Assembly (NCBI RefSeq): GCF_017488845.2
Contig: NZ_CP083374.1
Coordinates: 529,501-593,500 of the forward strand
DNA length: 64,000 nt
Reading direction: 5' to 3'
Origin: Ensifer canadensis
GTDB taxonomy: Bacteria; Pseudomonadota; Alphaproteobacteria; Rhizobiales; Rhizobiaceae
Positions 1-8,086 of this stretch are shown here, piece by piece (position 1 is the stretch's first letter; each line of letters starts with the position of its first letter). The notes under the pieces were generated by a model that searched no databases, was not told where the DNA came from, and worked only from the letters and a program-made list of their open reading frames with translations. The position numbers and the translations under genes were made by a program.

Positions 1-1389
1 ACGGCGGCCGAATCCGCCGAGGAAGCCTTCTGGTCCTACGGTTATTCGTCCCGCGAGACGCGCGCTGCCTTCCTCGACACCATTGCCGACGAAATCGAGG
101 TCCGTGGCGCCAAGATCACTGAGATCGGCGCCTCGGAAACCGGCTTGCCCGCCGCCCGCCTCGAAGGCGAGCGCGGCCGCACCACCGGTCAGCTGCGCCT
201 CTTCGCTTCCCACATCCGCAAGGGCGAACATCTGGACAGGCGCCATGACGAGGCGCTGCCGAACCGCACCCCCCTGCCCCGACCGGATATTCGTTTGATG
301 CAGCGCCCAATCGGCCCGGTCGCCGTGTTCGGCGCTTCCAACTTCCCGCTTGCCTTCTCGACGATGGGCGGCGACACCGCCTCTGCGCTTGCCGCCGGGT
401 GTCCGGTCATCGTCAAGGGTCACTCCGCCCATCCCGGCACAAGTGAGATCGTGGCGGAAGCCGCCGATGCCGCCATCAGGAGACTTGGCCTCCACCCGGG
501 CGTCTTCTCTTTGATCCAAGGCGGTCGTCGCGATGTCGGCACCGCACTCGTCACGCATCCGCTCGTCAAAGCGGTCGGCTTTACCGGTTCGCTTGCCGGC
601 GGTCGCGCTCTCTTCGATCTCTGCGTCTCACGTCCCGAACCCATTCCCTTCTTCGGCGAACTGGGCTCGGTGAACCCGATGTTCATCCTGCCGGAAGCGC
701 TGAAAGCCCGCGGCGCGGAAATCGCAAAAGGGTGGGCGAGTTCGCTGACGATCGGCGCCGGGCAATTCTGCACCAATCCGGGCATCGCCATTATCCTTTC
801 CGATCAGGTCGACACGTTCGCCGAAGCGACCCGTTCCGCGCTCTCAGGGGTTGGTCCGCAGGTGATGCTGAATGACGGCATGGCCAAAGCCTATCGCGAG
901 GGAAGCATGCGCATCGCTGCCGGTGCCGGTGTGCGCGCGGTCTTGACCACCACCTGCGACCAGCGCGACGCCACACCCTTCCTCTTCCGCGTTTCCGCCG
1001 AGGACTGGCTCTCCAACCATCTACTTTCCGAAGAAGTGTTTGGTCCGCTCGGCCTTATTGTGACGGTCGAGACTATCGAGGAGATGATTGCCGTAGCAAA
1101 GAGCTTCAATGGCCAGCTTACCGCCACGTTGCATCTTGATGCGGGCGACACGCAAGTTGCACGCAGCCTGTTGGCGATCCTGGAGCGCAAGGCGGGGCGT
1201 GTTCTGGCAAATGGTTACCCGACCGGGGTCGAAGTCTGCGATGCCATGGTCCACGGCGGCCCCTATCCGGCATCCACAAACTTCGGCGCAACGTCCGTTG
1301 GAACCCTTTCCATCCGAAGGTTCCTCAGGCCCGTCTGCTACCAGAACCTGCCTGAGGAGCTGCAGCCGGACGACCTCAAATCGATCTAG
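1..1389 (+). CDS. 2-oxoglutarate semialdehyde (2,5-dioxovalerate) dehydrogenase, 5' truncated
   Basis: The reading frame is open from base 1, so the N-terminus lies outside the window; 462 codons remain. The protein is an NAD(P)-dependent aldehyde dehydrogenase. I see the Rossmann segment GPVAVFGASNFPLAFS, the Glu-bearing GELGSVNP motif and the catalytic Cys in GAGQFCTNPG, in the spacing typical of the ketoglutarate-semialdehyde branch. That branch oxidises 2,5-dioxopentanoate to 2-oxoglutarate, the last step of non-phosphorylating sugar-acid and pentose pathways. The following GntR regulators, sugar-acid enolase-family enzyme and transporter support this role. A different aldehyde substrate cannot be excluded, because family members differ mainly in substrate pocket. 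Confidence 0.88.
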   Translation, partial: TAAESAEEAFWSYGYSSRETRAAFLDTIADEIEVRGAKITEIGASETGLPAARLEGERGRTTGQLRLFASHIRKGEHLDRRHDEALPNRTPLPRPDIRLMQRPIGPVAVFGASNFPLAFSTMGGDTASALAAGCPVIVKGHSAHPGTSEIVAEAADAAIRRLGLHPGVFSLIQGGRRDVGTALVTHPLVKAVGFTGSLAGGRALFDLCVSRPEPIPFFGELGSVNPMFILPEALKARGAEIAKGWASSLTIGAGQFCTNPGIAIILSDQVDTFAEATRSALSGVGPQVMLNDGMAKAYREGSMRIAAGAGVRAVLTTTCDQRDATPFLFRVSAEDWLSNHLLSEEVFGPLGLIVTVETIEEMIAVAKSFNGQLTATLHLDAGDTQVARSLLAILERKAGRVLANGYPTGVEVCDAMVHGGPYPASTNFGATSVGTLSIRRFLRPVCYQNLPEELQPDDLKSI

Positions 1390-1471
1390 GCACGGATTGC
1401 GCCGTTGTGGGGCAATGGCGTATCCACAATCAACGGCGGATTCCCGCCTTATTCACCGAATGGCGGCACGC

Positions 1472-2209
1472 ATGACGAAAGTGACCACCCACGAACCGGC
1501 TCCGCTGCCAACCACGACGCTGGTGGTCAAGGTTGCAGACGCGCTTCGCGCACGAATGTCCAAGGGTCATCACAAGCCGGGTGATCGGCTGCCCTCCGAA
1601 GCCCAACTGACGCAGGAATTCGGCGTCAGCCGCACGGTCGTGCGCGAAGCAATTGCAGCACTTCGTTCCGACGGACTGGTGGAGCCACGCCAAGGAGCGG
1701 GCGTCTTTGTTCTCGATCCAACGCTTGCCACCCGCCGTCCGTTTCAAAACGTCGATCTGGCGCGCGTATCTTCGCTGATCGAGATGCTCGAACTTCGCAC
1801 CGCCGTAGAAGGAGATGCTGCAGCCCTTGCCGCGCTTCGCCGCTCGCCCGGACAGGAGGAAAAGATCATCGAGGCCCTCGATGCTTTCCGCACGAGTTCC
1901 GCGGAGGGCCGACCGAGCGCAGAGACCGATTTTGCCTTCCACCTCGCGATTGCTCAGGCCACCAACAACCCGCGCTTCGCAGAATTCCTGCAGATGCTCG
2001 GTCCAACGCTTATTCCGCGCCGGGCGGTGACCGAGAACGGCGTGGAGACGGCGCTGCCCTTGGCCGATATCGAGCGGCTCGTGGACGAACATGAAGCGAT
2101 CCTCGTCGCCATTCAAAATGGCGACGAAACACTGGCTCGCTCAGCCATGCGCGCTCACCTGAAGAACAGTCAGGCGCGGTACCGCGCCATGCTACGAGTG
2201 CTTCGCTGA
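1472..2209 (+). CDS. GntR-family transcriptional regulator, FadR/FCD subfamily (copy 1)
   Basis: About 245 residues. The N-terminal winged helix-turn-helix contains PGDRLPSEAQLTQEFGVSRT followed by VVREAIAALRSDGLVEPRQG, the GntR signature. The C-terminal all-helical FCD ligand-binding domain runs from about residue 95, with metal/ligand residues suggested by DFAFHLAIAQATNNPRF and DEHEAIL. In-frame ATGs lie at 1460 and 1472; neither has a strong ribosome-binding site and I chose the second. It starts 82 bases after the semialdehyde dehydrogenase and is followed by a close paralogue. It probably controls the sugar-acid locus, responding to a sugar acid or its dehydration product. Confidence 0.88.
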   Translation: MTKVTTHEPAPLPTTTLVVKVADALRARMSKGHHKPGDRLPSEAQLTQEFGVSRTVVREAIAALRSDGLVEPRQGAGVFVLDPTLATRRPFQNVDLARVSSLIEMLELRTAVEGDAAALAALRRSPGQEEKIIEALDAFRTSSAEGRPSAETDFAFHLAIAQATNNPRFAEFLQMLGPTLIPRRAVTENGVETALPLADIERLVDEHEAILVAIQNGDETLARSAMRAHLKNSQARYRAMLRVLR

Positions 2210-2292
2210 GGTACAGGTTTAGACAGCCTGCCCTTGCATTCGGACAGATAACCGATAACATGCCAGACAGGTTCAATGCAGGTGAAGCAGCA

Positions 2293-3042
2293 ATGGAAGC
2301 CCAAAACAATCACGCGAGAGGCACGTCGCTGGCGGCAAAGATCAGCGCCGATCTGCGTCGCGACCTGACCGAAGGCGTCTTCCAGCCCGGCGACCGGCTT
2401 CCGAGCGAAAGTGCGCTCACACGCGAATATTCCGTGAGCCGCACCGTAGTGCGCGAAGCAATTGCAATCCTTCGCGCCGACGGCCTGGTGGAAGCGCGCA
2501 AGGGCGCCGGCATCTTCGCGCTGCAGACGCTCGAAGACAAGAAACAACCATTCAAGGACCTGACCACCGAGCGAATTTCCTCGGTCATAGAGCTTTTGGA
2601 GCTTAGGACAGTCTTTGAGGTGGAGTCCGCCGGGCTTGCGGCCTCGCGCCGTTCTGCTGCACAGATCGAGGCGATCCTCGAGGCCCATCACCACGTTGGC
2701 GAATGCCTCGCCACCGGGAGCCCCACCCGTGACGCCGATTTCGAACTGCATCTCGCCATCGCGGAGGCTACGCAGAACCGTCGCTTTCCCGAATTCCTGC
2801 AGCTCATCCGGTCCGGCATCATTCCTCGAGGCGAACTGCAAGGCTCCGCTCCCGGCTCGCGCCCGAAGGACTATAACCTTCACCTTCAGGAAGAGCACGG
2901 CCTGATCGTGGATGCCATTATCGAAGGCAATAGCGACACTGCGCGCGAGCGCATGCGCGCCCATCTTCGCGGCAGCCTGGATCGCTACAAGGTATTGCTG
3001 CGCTCGCGCACACTGGCCCCCGAAGAGGTCAACCTGTCTTAG
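2293..3042 (+). CDS. GntR-family transcriptional regulator, FadR/FCD subfamily (copy 2)
   Basis: 249 residues from the ATG at 2293, which has AGGTGA eight bases upstream; an ATG at 2260 lacks a recognisable site. The winged helix is nearly the same as in the preceding gene (PGDRLPSESALTREYSVSRT, VVREAIAILRADGLVEARKG), while the FCD half is more divergent (DFELHLAIAEATQNRRFPEF). So this is a tandem duplication with likely change of ligand specificity and conserved DNA recognition. Just after its stop codon lies CTTGTCATACAG, a match to the palindrome repeated at the other promoters of the locus. The pair could form heterodimers or compete for the same operators (inference). Confidence 0.88.
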   Translation: MEAQNNHARGTSLAAKISADLRRDLTEGVFQPGDRLPSESALTREYSVSRTVVREAIAILRADGLVEARKGAGIFALQTLEDKKQPFKDLTTERISSVIELLELRTVFEVESAGLAASRRSAAQIEAILEAHHHVGECLATGSPTRDADFELHLAIAEATQNRRFPEFLQLIRSGIIPRGELQGSAPGSRPKDYNLHLQEEHGLIVDAIIEGNSDTARERMRAHLRGSLDRYKVLLRSRTLAPEEVNLS

Positions 3043-3089
3043 CTTGTCATACAGCCTGCAATGCATGTATGTTGGAGATGTCGTACATC
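3043..3089 (+). promoter_or_regulatory. Putative GntR operators upstream of the cupin gene
   Basis: CTTGTCATACAG at 3043-3054 matches the CTGT-N3-ACAG palindrome seen at 3467 and 11613-11670. A second TGT-N3-ACA site, GATGT-CGT-ACATC at 3077-3089, is a perfect 5-base inverted repeat. The second site would lie inside the cupin gene if translation began at 3069, which favours the later ATG at 3105. Confidence 0.5.
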
Positions 3090-3104
3090 ATCAACGAGGC
3101 ATCC

Positions 3105-3419
3105 ATGACCCTTCCCACCTATCCCGCGATCTCGACCGATACTGGCGTTACCCGGCAAGTTCTTTCGCACTCACCGGAGATCATGGTCGTATCTTTCCGC
3201 TTCGAAAGCGGCGCTAGCGGCCGACTACATAGCCATCCGCACGTTCAATCCACCTACGTCTCGCGTGGCCGTTTCCGCTTTTTCCGTGACGGCGAAGCCC
3301 ATGAATTGAAGGCCGGCGATAGTCTCGTCATCCCCTCAAACACTGAGCATGGGTGCCAATGCCTGGAGACCGGCGAACTTATTGACTGCTTCACACCCCG
3401 CCGAGACGACTTCCTGTGA
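3105..3419 (+). CDS. Small single-domain cupin (KdgF-like)
   Basis: 104 residues from ATG 3105, preceded by ACGAGG five bases upstream; in-frame ATGs at 3069 and 3078 overlap a probable operator. The cupin barrel motif 1 is GRLHSHPHVQSTYVSRGRF (two His and downstream residues as metal ligands) and motif 2 is AGDSLVIPSNTEHGCQC with the third His. Single-domain cupins of this size next to sugar-acid genes are often KdgF-type proteins that help linearise unsaturated uronates, but the sequence alone does not prove that reaction. It could instead be a sugar isomerase or a sensor. Confidence 0.75.
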   Translation: MTLPTYPAISTDTGVTRQVLSHSPEIMVVSFRFESGASGRLHSHPHVQSTYVSRGRFRFFRDGEAHELKAGDSLVIPSNTEHGCQCLETGELIDCFTPRRDDFL

Positions 3420-3464
3420 GCAGATTAGCTTGACAGTACCCATAACCTGTGACAGATTTCCTTA

Positions 3465-3477
3465 AGTTGTCATACAG
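3465..3477 (+). promoter_or_regulatory. Putative GntR operator upstream of ABC transporter operon
   Basis: TTGTCATACAG at 3467-3477 lies about 50 bases ahead of the first permease start codon. It is the same half-sites and spacer (TGT-CAT-ACA) as at 3043-3054, and the reverse complement of the two copies in the enolase-family promoter at 11613-11670. A nearby CTGTGACAG at 3448-3456 has related half-sites with a shorter spacer. Confidence 0.55.
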
Positions 3478-3528
3478 GACGGGAGCCTGTACCGCCTCAC
3501 CTTCCGGCGGATGACAAACGGAGGATTC

Positions 3529-4551
3529 ATGTCTTTACGTCGCATACGCTTCTACGGAGCGGCCGGGCAGATCGGGACCATTGCGGTCACGCTTCTCGGC
3601 CTGCTTCTCCTGACTTTTTTCATTGGCCGGCTCATGCCCGCTGATCCGGTGCGGGCCATAGTCGGAGAAGATGCGACCCGCGAGACCTATGAACAGGTCT
3701 ACAACGCGCTCGGCCTGGACCGTCCTCTTTGGGAACAGTTCATATATTACCTAGGCGATGTCTTCACCGGCAATTTCGGTACCTCTATTCGCACCGGTCA
3801 GCCGGTCATACAGGACATCCTTCATGTCATGCCGGCGACGATCGAACTGGCCACTTTCGCAATCCTTATTGGAGCAGGCCTGGGTGTGCCGCTTGGCGTC
3901 TTTGCCGCCGTCAACAAGGATCGTTGGCCGGATCATGTGGTGCGTGTCTTCAGCCTTTTCGGCCATTCGATGCCGATCTTCTGGACAGGTATGATTGCGC
4001 TCATCGTCTTTTACGCCCATCTCGGGCTGGTCGGCGGCAGCGGGCGGATGGACCAGTTCTACATCGGTCTCGTCGAAGAGCGTACCGGCTTTCTCTTGAT
4101 CGACAGCCTGATCGCCGGCGAGATGGACGTCTTCTGGTCCGCGGTGAACCACATCATCCTGCCAGCGGCGCTACTTGGCTATTCCTCCTCCGCCTACATC
4201 ACCCGCATGACCCGCAGTTTCATGCTCGATCAACTCGGGCAGGAATATGTGACGACCGCGAGAGTGAAGGGGCTTTCGCGCAATCAGACGATCTGGCAGC
4301 ACGCCTTCGTCAATATCCGGGTTCAGCTCGTCACCATCATCGCGCTCGCCTACGGTTCACTGCTCGAAGGAGCGGTCCTTATCGAGACCGTCTTTGCCTG
4401 GCCGGGCTTTGGTCAGTATCTCACCAACAATCTCATCACCGGCGACATGAATGCCGTCATGACCTGCGTATTGATCGTCGGCGTCATCTTCATCGGGCTC
4501 AATCTACTGTCCGACGTTCTCTACCGCATCTTCGATCCAAGGACACGCTGA
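3529..4551 (+). CDS. ABC transporter permease, DppB/OppB type
   Basis: 340 residues. The ATG at 3529 follows CGGAGG with ideal spacing; an ATG at 3511 does not. The protein is an inner-membrane permease with about six hydrophobic segments, an N-terminal helix (GTIAVTLLGLLLLTFFIGRL), the conserved PADPVRAIVG segment after it, and the EAA loop region around YVTTARVKGLSRNQTIWQHA, which docks on the ATPase. This architecture belongs to the peptide/nickel/oligosaccharide importer family. It starts the transporter operon; its stop overlaps the next start (TGATG). Confidence 0.92.
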   Translation: MSLRRIRFYGAAGQIGTIAVTLLGLLLLTFFIGRLMPADPVRAIVGEDATRETYEQVYNALGLDRPLWEQFIYYLGDVFTGNFGTSIRTGQPVIQDILHVMPATIELATFAILIGAGLGVPLGVFAAVNKDRWPDHVVRVFSLFGHSMPIFWTGMIALIVFYAHLGLVGGSGRMDQFYIGLVEERTGFLLIDSLIAGEMDVFWSAVNHIILPAALLGYSSSAYITRMTRSFMLDQLGQEYVTTARVKGLSRNQTIWQHAFVNIRVQLVTIIALAYGSLLEGAVLIETVFAWPGFGQYLTNNLITGDMNAVMTCVLIVGVIFIGLNLLSDVLYRIFDPRTR

Positions 4552-5437
4552 TGTCTACCCGCACCGAACCTACGTTCCGCCTGCCGGCTCCGTTGCACGC
4601 ATTGAAGAACATCGTGCTGTTCCTTTTGAAAAGCCCGACCTCGACATTCGGCCTCGCCGTCCTGGTGCTGCTCATTCTGGTAGCTGCCTTTGCACCTTTG
4701 ATCGCCACGCACGACCCCTATGTGCAGGATCTTGCCAAAACGCTGCAGCCGCCGGGCAACGGGCATGTCTTCGGTACCGACGAGCTTGGCCGCGACATTT
4801 TCAGCCGCCTTGTCTGGGGTGCCCGCATCACGCTGACAATCATCTTCCTCGTGTCGATCGTCGTCGGCCCCATCGGCCTCATCATCGGTACGACCGCCGG
4901 CTATCTCGGTGGCAAGATCGATACGGTGATGATGCGCATCACCGACATTTTCCTGTCGTTTCCGAGCCTCATTCTCTCGCTCGCCTTCGTCGCGGCGCTA
5001 GGCCCAAGCCTCAACAACGCCATTGTCGCCATCGCGCTGACCTCCTGGCCACCGATCGCTCGGCTTGCCCGCGCCGAGGCAATGACCTTCCGCAAGGCAG
5101 ATTACATTTCTGCCGCAAGACTTCAGGGGCATCGCCGGCGCGCATCATCTTCAAGTCGATCATGCCCATGTGCCTGCCTTCGGTCCTCATCCGCCTGACC
5201 CTCAACATGGCGACCGTCATCCTCACGGCTGCCGGCCTCGGTTTCCTCGGCCTCGGCGCCCAGCCGCCGCTGCCCGAATGGGGCGCGATGATCGCAACCG
5301 GCCGCCGGTACATGCTGGACAGCTGGTGGCTCGTCACCTTCCCGGGCATCTCGATCCTGTCTGTCAGCCTCGCATTCAACCTGCTCGGCGATGGATTGCG
5401 CGATGCGCTCGATCCCAAGCAGATAAATCGGAGGTAG
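4551..5437 (+). pseudogene. ABC transporter permease, DppC/OppC type, frameshifted
   Basis: Translation starts at the ATG overlapping the previous stop and gives a normal DppC protein: N-terminal helix, VFGTDELGRDIFSRLVWGAR, and several membrane segments. At the EAA loop (SAARLQG) the frame breaks and ends at 5198 in unrelated residues. The correct continuation, SPARIIFKSIMPMCLPS through GLGAQPPLPEWGAMI, resumes in another frame and runs to 5437. Adding one G to the four-G run at 5126-5129 restores an uninterrupted family-length protein reading RLQGASPARII. A sequencing or assembly undercall is the likeliest cause, because every neighbour in the operon is intact; a real recent mutation is possible. 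Confidence 0.85.
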
Positions 5438-5441
5438 CCCC

Positions 5442-6278
5442 GTGGAAAAATCCATACTCGAGGTCGAAAATCTCCGCATTCGCTATGGCGGCGCGCCGGC
5501 AGAGGCCGTGCGTGGGGTTTCCTTCACGCTTGGCCGGGAACGGTTGGGGATCGTCGGAGAATCCGGTTCAGGCAAGTCCACGGTTGGACGCGCTCTTTTG
5601 CGTCTTCTGCCCGGCGCGACAATCACGGCCGACACGTTGCGCTTTGGGAACCTCGACCTCCTGACGCTCTCCGAAAAAGAGATGCTGAAGGTTCGTGGCC
5701 GGCGGATGTCAATGATCCTCCAGGATCCCAAATTCTCGCTCAACCCGATCCGGCGTGTTGGCGACCAGGTGGCAGAGACCTATCTGCGCCACTTCAGATG
5801 CTCGAAGGCAGAGGCCCGTGACAAGGCGCTCACCATGCTGGAAGCCGTCAAGATTCGTGACCCGAAGCGGGTCTATGATCAATACCCGCATGAAATATCC
5901 GGCGGCATGGGTCAGCGTGTAATGATCGCGATGATGCTTTTGGCAGACCCAGATCTCGTCATCGCCGACGAACCCACCTCCGCGCTCGACGTTACCGTCC
6001 GGCTTCAAGTGTTGAATATCCTCGACGGCCTCGTGCGCGACCGCGGCATTGGCCTCATCATGATCAGTCACGACCTGAACCTTGTGCGCAATTTCTGCGA
6101 CCGCGTTCTCATCATGTATGCCGGTCGCGTGGTTGAAACACTCGCCGCCCGCGACCTCGACAGGGCCGAACACCCCTATACTCGCGGCCTGTTGGCAGCC
6201 CAACCAAGGATCGGTGGCGGGCGTGCGCCTCTGGCCGTGCTCGACCGCCAACCCGAATGGCTGGAGGAGAAAGCCTGA
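5442..6278 (+). CDS. ABC transporter ATP-binding protein, DppD/OppD type
   Basis: 278 residues starting at a GTG with GGAGG ten bases upstream, four bases after the permease stop. Walker A is GESGSGKST, the signature is ISGGMGQRVMIAMMLL and Walker B is LVIADEPTSALD, followed by the switch His in MISHDLN. The C-terminal YTRGLLAAQPRIGGGR tail is typical of the oligopeptide/dipeptide ATPase extension. It powers import together with the second ATPase, with which it overlaps at TGATG. The signature GGMGQR differs slightly from the usual GGQRQR but is common in this subfamily. Confidence 0.92.
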   Translation: MEKSILEVENLRIRYGGAPAEAVRGVSFTLGRERLGIVGESGSGKSTVGRALLRLLPGATITADTLRFGNLDLLTLSEKEMLKVRGRRMSMILQDPKFSLNPIRRVGDQVAETYLRHFRCSKAEARDKALTMLEAVKIRDPKRVYDQYPHEISGGMGQRVMIAMMLLADPDLVIADEPTSALDVTVRLQVLNILDGLVRDRGIGLIMISHDLNLVRNFCDRVLIMYAGRVVETLAARDLDRAEHPYTRGLLAAQPRIGGGRAPLAVLDRQPEWLEEKA

Positions 6279-7039
6279 TGTCCGTTTCCGTCGAAACCCG
6301 CGATGTGTCCATCACCTTCGGCGCTGGACCAACCGCCACCAAAGTCTTGCCGAGTGTCAGTTTCTCGGTAAGCCCGGGCGAGTGCTTCGGCCTCGTCGGA
6401 GAAAGCGGCTCGGGCAAATCCACCGTGTTGCGCTGCATCTCGATGCTGACCGATATCTGGACGGGCGACATCCTCATCGGCGGCAAGCCTGTGCGCGAGA
6501 TGCCGCTTATCGAGCGCTGCCGCACGCTGCAGATGGTGTTTCAGGATCCGTACGGCTCGCTGCATCCGCGCCAGTCGGTACGCACCGTGCTCAGCGAGCC
6601 ACTCGTCATTCACAAGCTCGGCGATCGCGAGGATCGCATGCGCAAGGCCATTGCCGATGTCGGCCTGCCCGTTTCCTTCCTCGACCGCTTTCCACACCAG
6701 CTCTCCGGTGGCCAGCGGCAGCGGGTGGCGATTGCCCGCGCGCTCATCCTGGAGCCCTCTTTGTTGCTACTGGACGAACCCACGTCGGCGCTCGATGTCT
6801 CCGTTCAGGCGGAGATCCTGAACCTGCTGCAGCGCCTGCGCGAGGAGCGCGGTTTCACCTACATCATGGTCACGCACGATCTCGCGGTGGTCGACCACAT
6901 GTGCGATCGTTTTGCCGTCATGCTGCATGGAGAGATCACCGAGGTGCTTCCACGCGATGCGATCCCCGGAAACGGAGCGACCCACCCCTATGCCCGAGAA
7001 CTCATCGGCGCCTCACTCGAATACGAAAGCGCGCACTGA
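6278..7039 (+). CDS. ABC transporter ATP-binding protein, DppF/OppF type
   Basis: 253 residues from the ATG overlapping the preceding TGA; GGAGGAG lies upstream. Walker A GESGSGKST, Q-loop MVFQDPYGSLHPRQSV, signature LSGGQRQRVAIARAL, Walker B LLLDEPTSALD and switch His in MVTHDL are all intact. It pairs with the DppD-type ATPase to form the two-subunit motor usual for this importer class. It is the last gene of the rightward transporter operon; the matching solute-binding protein is encoded on the other strand at 8087-9685. Confidence 0.92.
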   Translation: MSVSVETRDVSITFGAGPTATKVLPSVSFSVSPGECFGLVGESGSGKSTVLRCISMLTDIWTGDILIGGKPVREMPLIERCRTLQMVFQDPYGSLHPRQSVRTVLSEPLVIHKLGDREDRMRKAIADVGLPVSFLDRFPHQLSGGQRQRVAIARALILEPSLLLLDEPTSALDVSVQAEILNLLQRLREERGFTYIMVTHDLAVVDHMCDRFAVMLHGEITEVLPRDAIPGNGATHPYARELIGASLEYESAH

Positions 7040-7345
7040 GCTCGACTAATTGAAGCTCGGGCACTCCGTCTGAAATTGCCCTCGACGTGCCAGCTCCCCG
7101 GTCACGCGAAAGTGGCATAAGCAAGCCCAGAGCGCTGCCGATCGGCAGCAGCCCAATTCTTCACATGACAACCCACAACGGCCCGTGGCTTAGCGCAAGC
7201 CGTGGGCAACACAGGCCGACGGGATGAGATGCCAGCGCGTGAAGCTCCGTGGCATCCACGCGCCACAAGCAGTCACGGCAGCAGGCCCTGGTCAAAATCA
7301 AACGTCAGGACACTCACCGAGCATGGAATGGCGGGTTGTTCGCCA
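7040..7345. other. Intergenic region with two inverted repeats
   Basis: No gene seen. A perfect 16-base palindrome, GCTGCCGATCGGCAGC, lies at 7134-7149. A hairpin at 7181-7207 has an 11-pair stem (two G-U pairs) around a five-base loop; no T tract follows, so it is at best a weak terminator for the transporter operon. Confidence 0.4.
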
Positions 7346-7705
7346 TCACTCCTTCGTTGGTTCCCAGAGCTCGATCGGATTGCCCTCGGGATCGTGGATC
7401 CGGGCAAAGCGACCGACTTCCGAGTTCCACTCGGCTCGCGTTTCCACCGCGATCCCGCTCGCCGTGAGGTTTGAAATGAGCCCTTCCAGATCATCTACCC
7501 TGAAATTGATCATCCATTGTTGTTCTCTTCGTCCCAAATAGTCGGTGTTCTCAGAGAAGGGCCCAAAAATTGTCATTCCTGCCTCTTGCTGCCACACGGA
7601 CTTGTGCAGGTCATCAACACCAAGATGCCTCTCATACCATTCGGCCAGCCCAGCCGGGTCCGCTGCCCTGAAGAACACACCGCCTATTCCAACGACCTTT
7701 GGCAT
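7346..7705 (-). CDS. VOC-superfamily (glyoxalase/dioxygenase-like) protein
   Basis: 119 residues of a single vicinal-oxygen-chelate fold: two babab halves, N-terminal GIGGVFFRAADPAGLAEWYE and C-terminal FARIHDPEGNPIELWEP, the latter bearing the usual terminal Glu metal ligand. The first-half ligand position is less clear (VFFRA rather than a His), so metal binding is uncertain. The protein lies between the two convergent arms of the sugar-acid locus and has no obvious part in it. Substrate unknown. Confidence 0.8.
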   Translation of the reverse strand: MPKVVGIGGVFFRAADPAGLAEWYERHLGVDDLHKSVWQQEAGMTIFGPFSENTDYLGRREQQWMINFRVDDLEGLISNLTASGIAVETRAEWNSEVGRFARIHDPEGNPIELWEPTKE

Positions 7706-8086
7706 GAGCCCCCCTTGGCTTGAGAGAGGACAATGCCGGCGAAGGGGCTCACATGCAACCTGAAGGTCAAGCTCGACGTGACGTCCGCAAGGTTGCAGAA
7801 CATCGGTTACCTTTTAGTACTGCTGAGTCTGGAACATCGCCTCGGATGGAAAAGCGTGTCCTGGCGTCATTGCTTGCCGATAGATGTCGGGCGGCTCCCG
7901 ACAGGTAAAAAGGCGCCCCATCGGGCCACTCCGGCCCGTGGGAAATCCACTTGCATGGGGGAGATGCTTGCCGTCGAGCAACGCCACGCCTCTGGGGCCA
8001 TTATGGGGCCAAACCTCATTGAAACGCGAGAAAGGCGCGTGCCAGCACGCGCCTTTTGGTTTTGGAGAATGAGACGGGTGGTGGTA
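7706..8086. other. Intergenic region, no gene seen
   Basis: Short open frames here have shadow-like composition. A seven-pair hairpin (TGTCGGG with CCCGACA) lies at 7885-7903, and the terminator of the leftward operon at 8031-8056. Confidence 0.5.
8031..8056 (-). terminator. Rho-independent terminator of the leftward enolase/esterase/binding-protein operon
   Basis: A perfect 11-base inverted repeat, CACGCGCC-rich arms around a four-base loop, lies about 30 bases beyond the solute-binding-protein stop. The stem ends in AAA/TTT pairs, giving a short T run on either strand. Confidence 0.75.

Noticed and set aside
5121..5165. Programmed frameshift in the DppC-type permease
   Set aside because: No slippery heptamer or downstream structure seen, and the family is not known to use frameshifting; a missing G explains it better.
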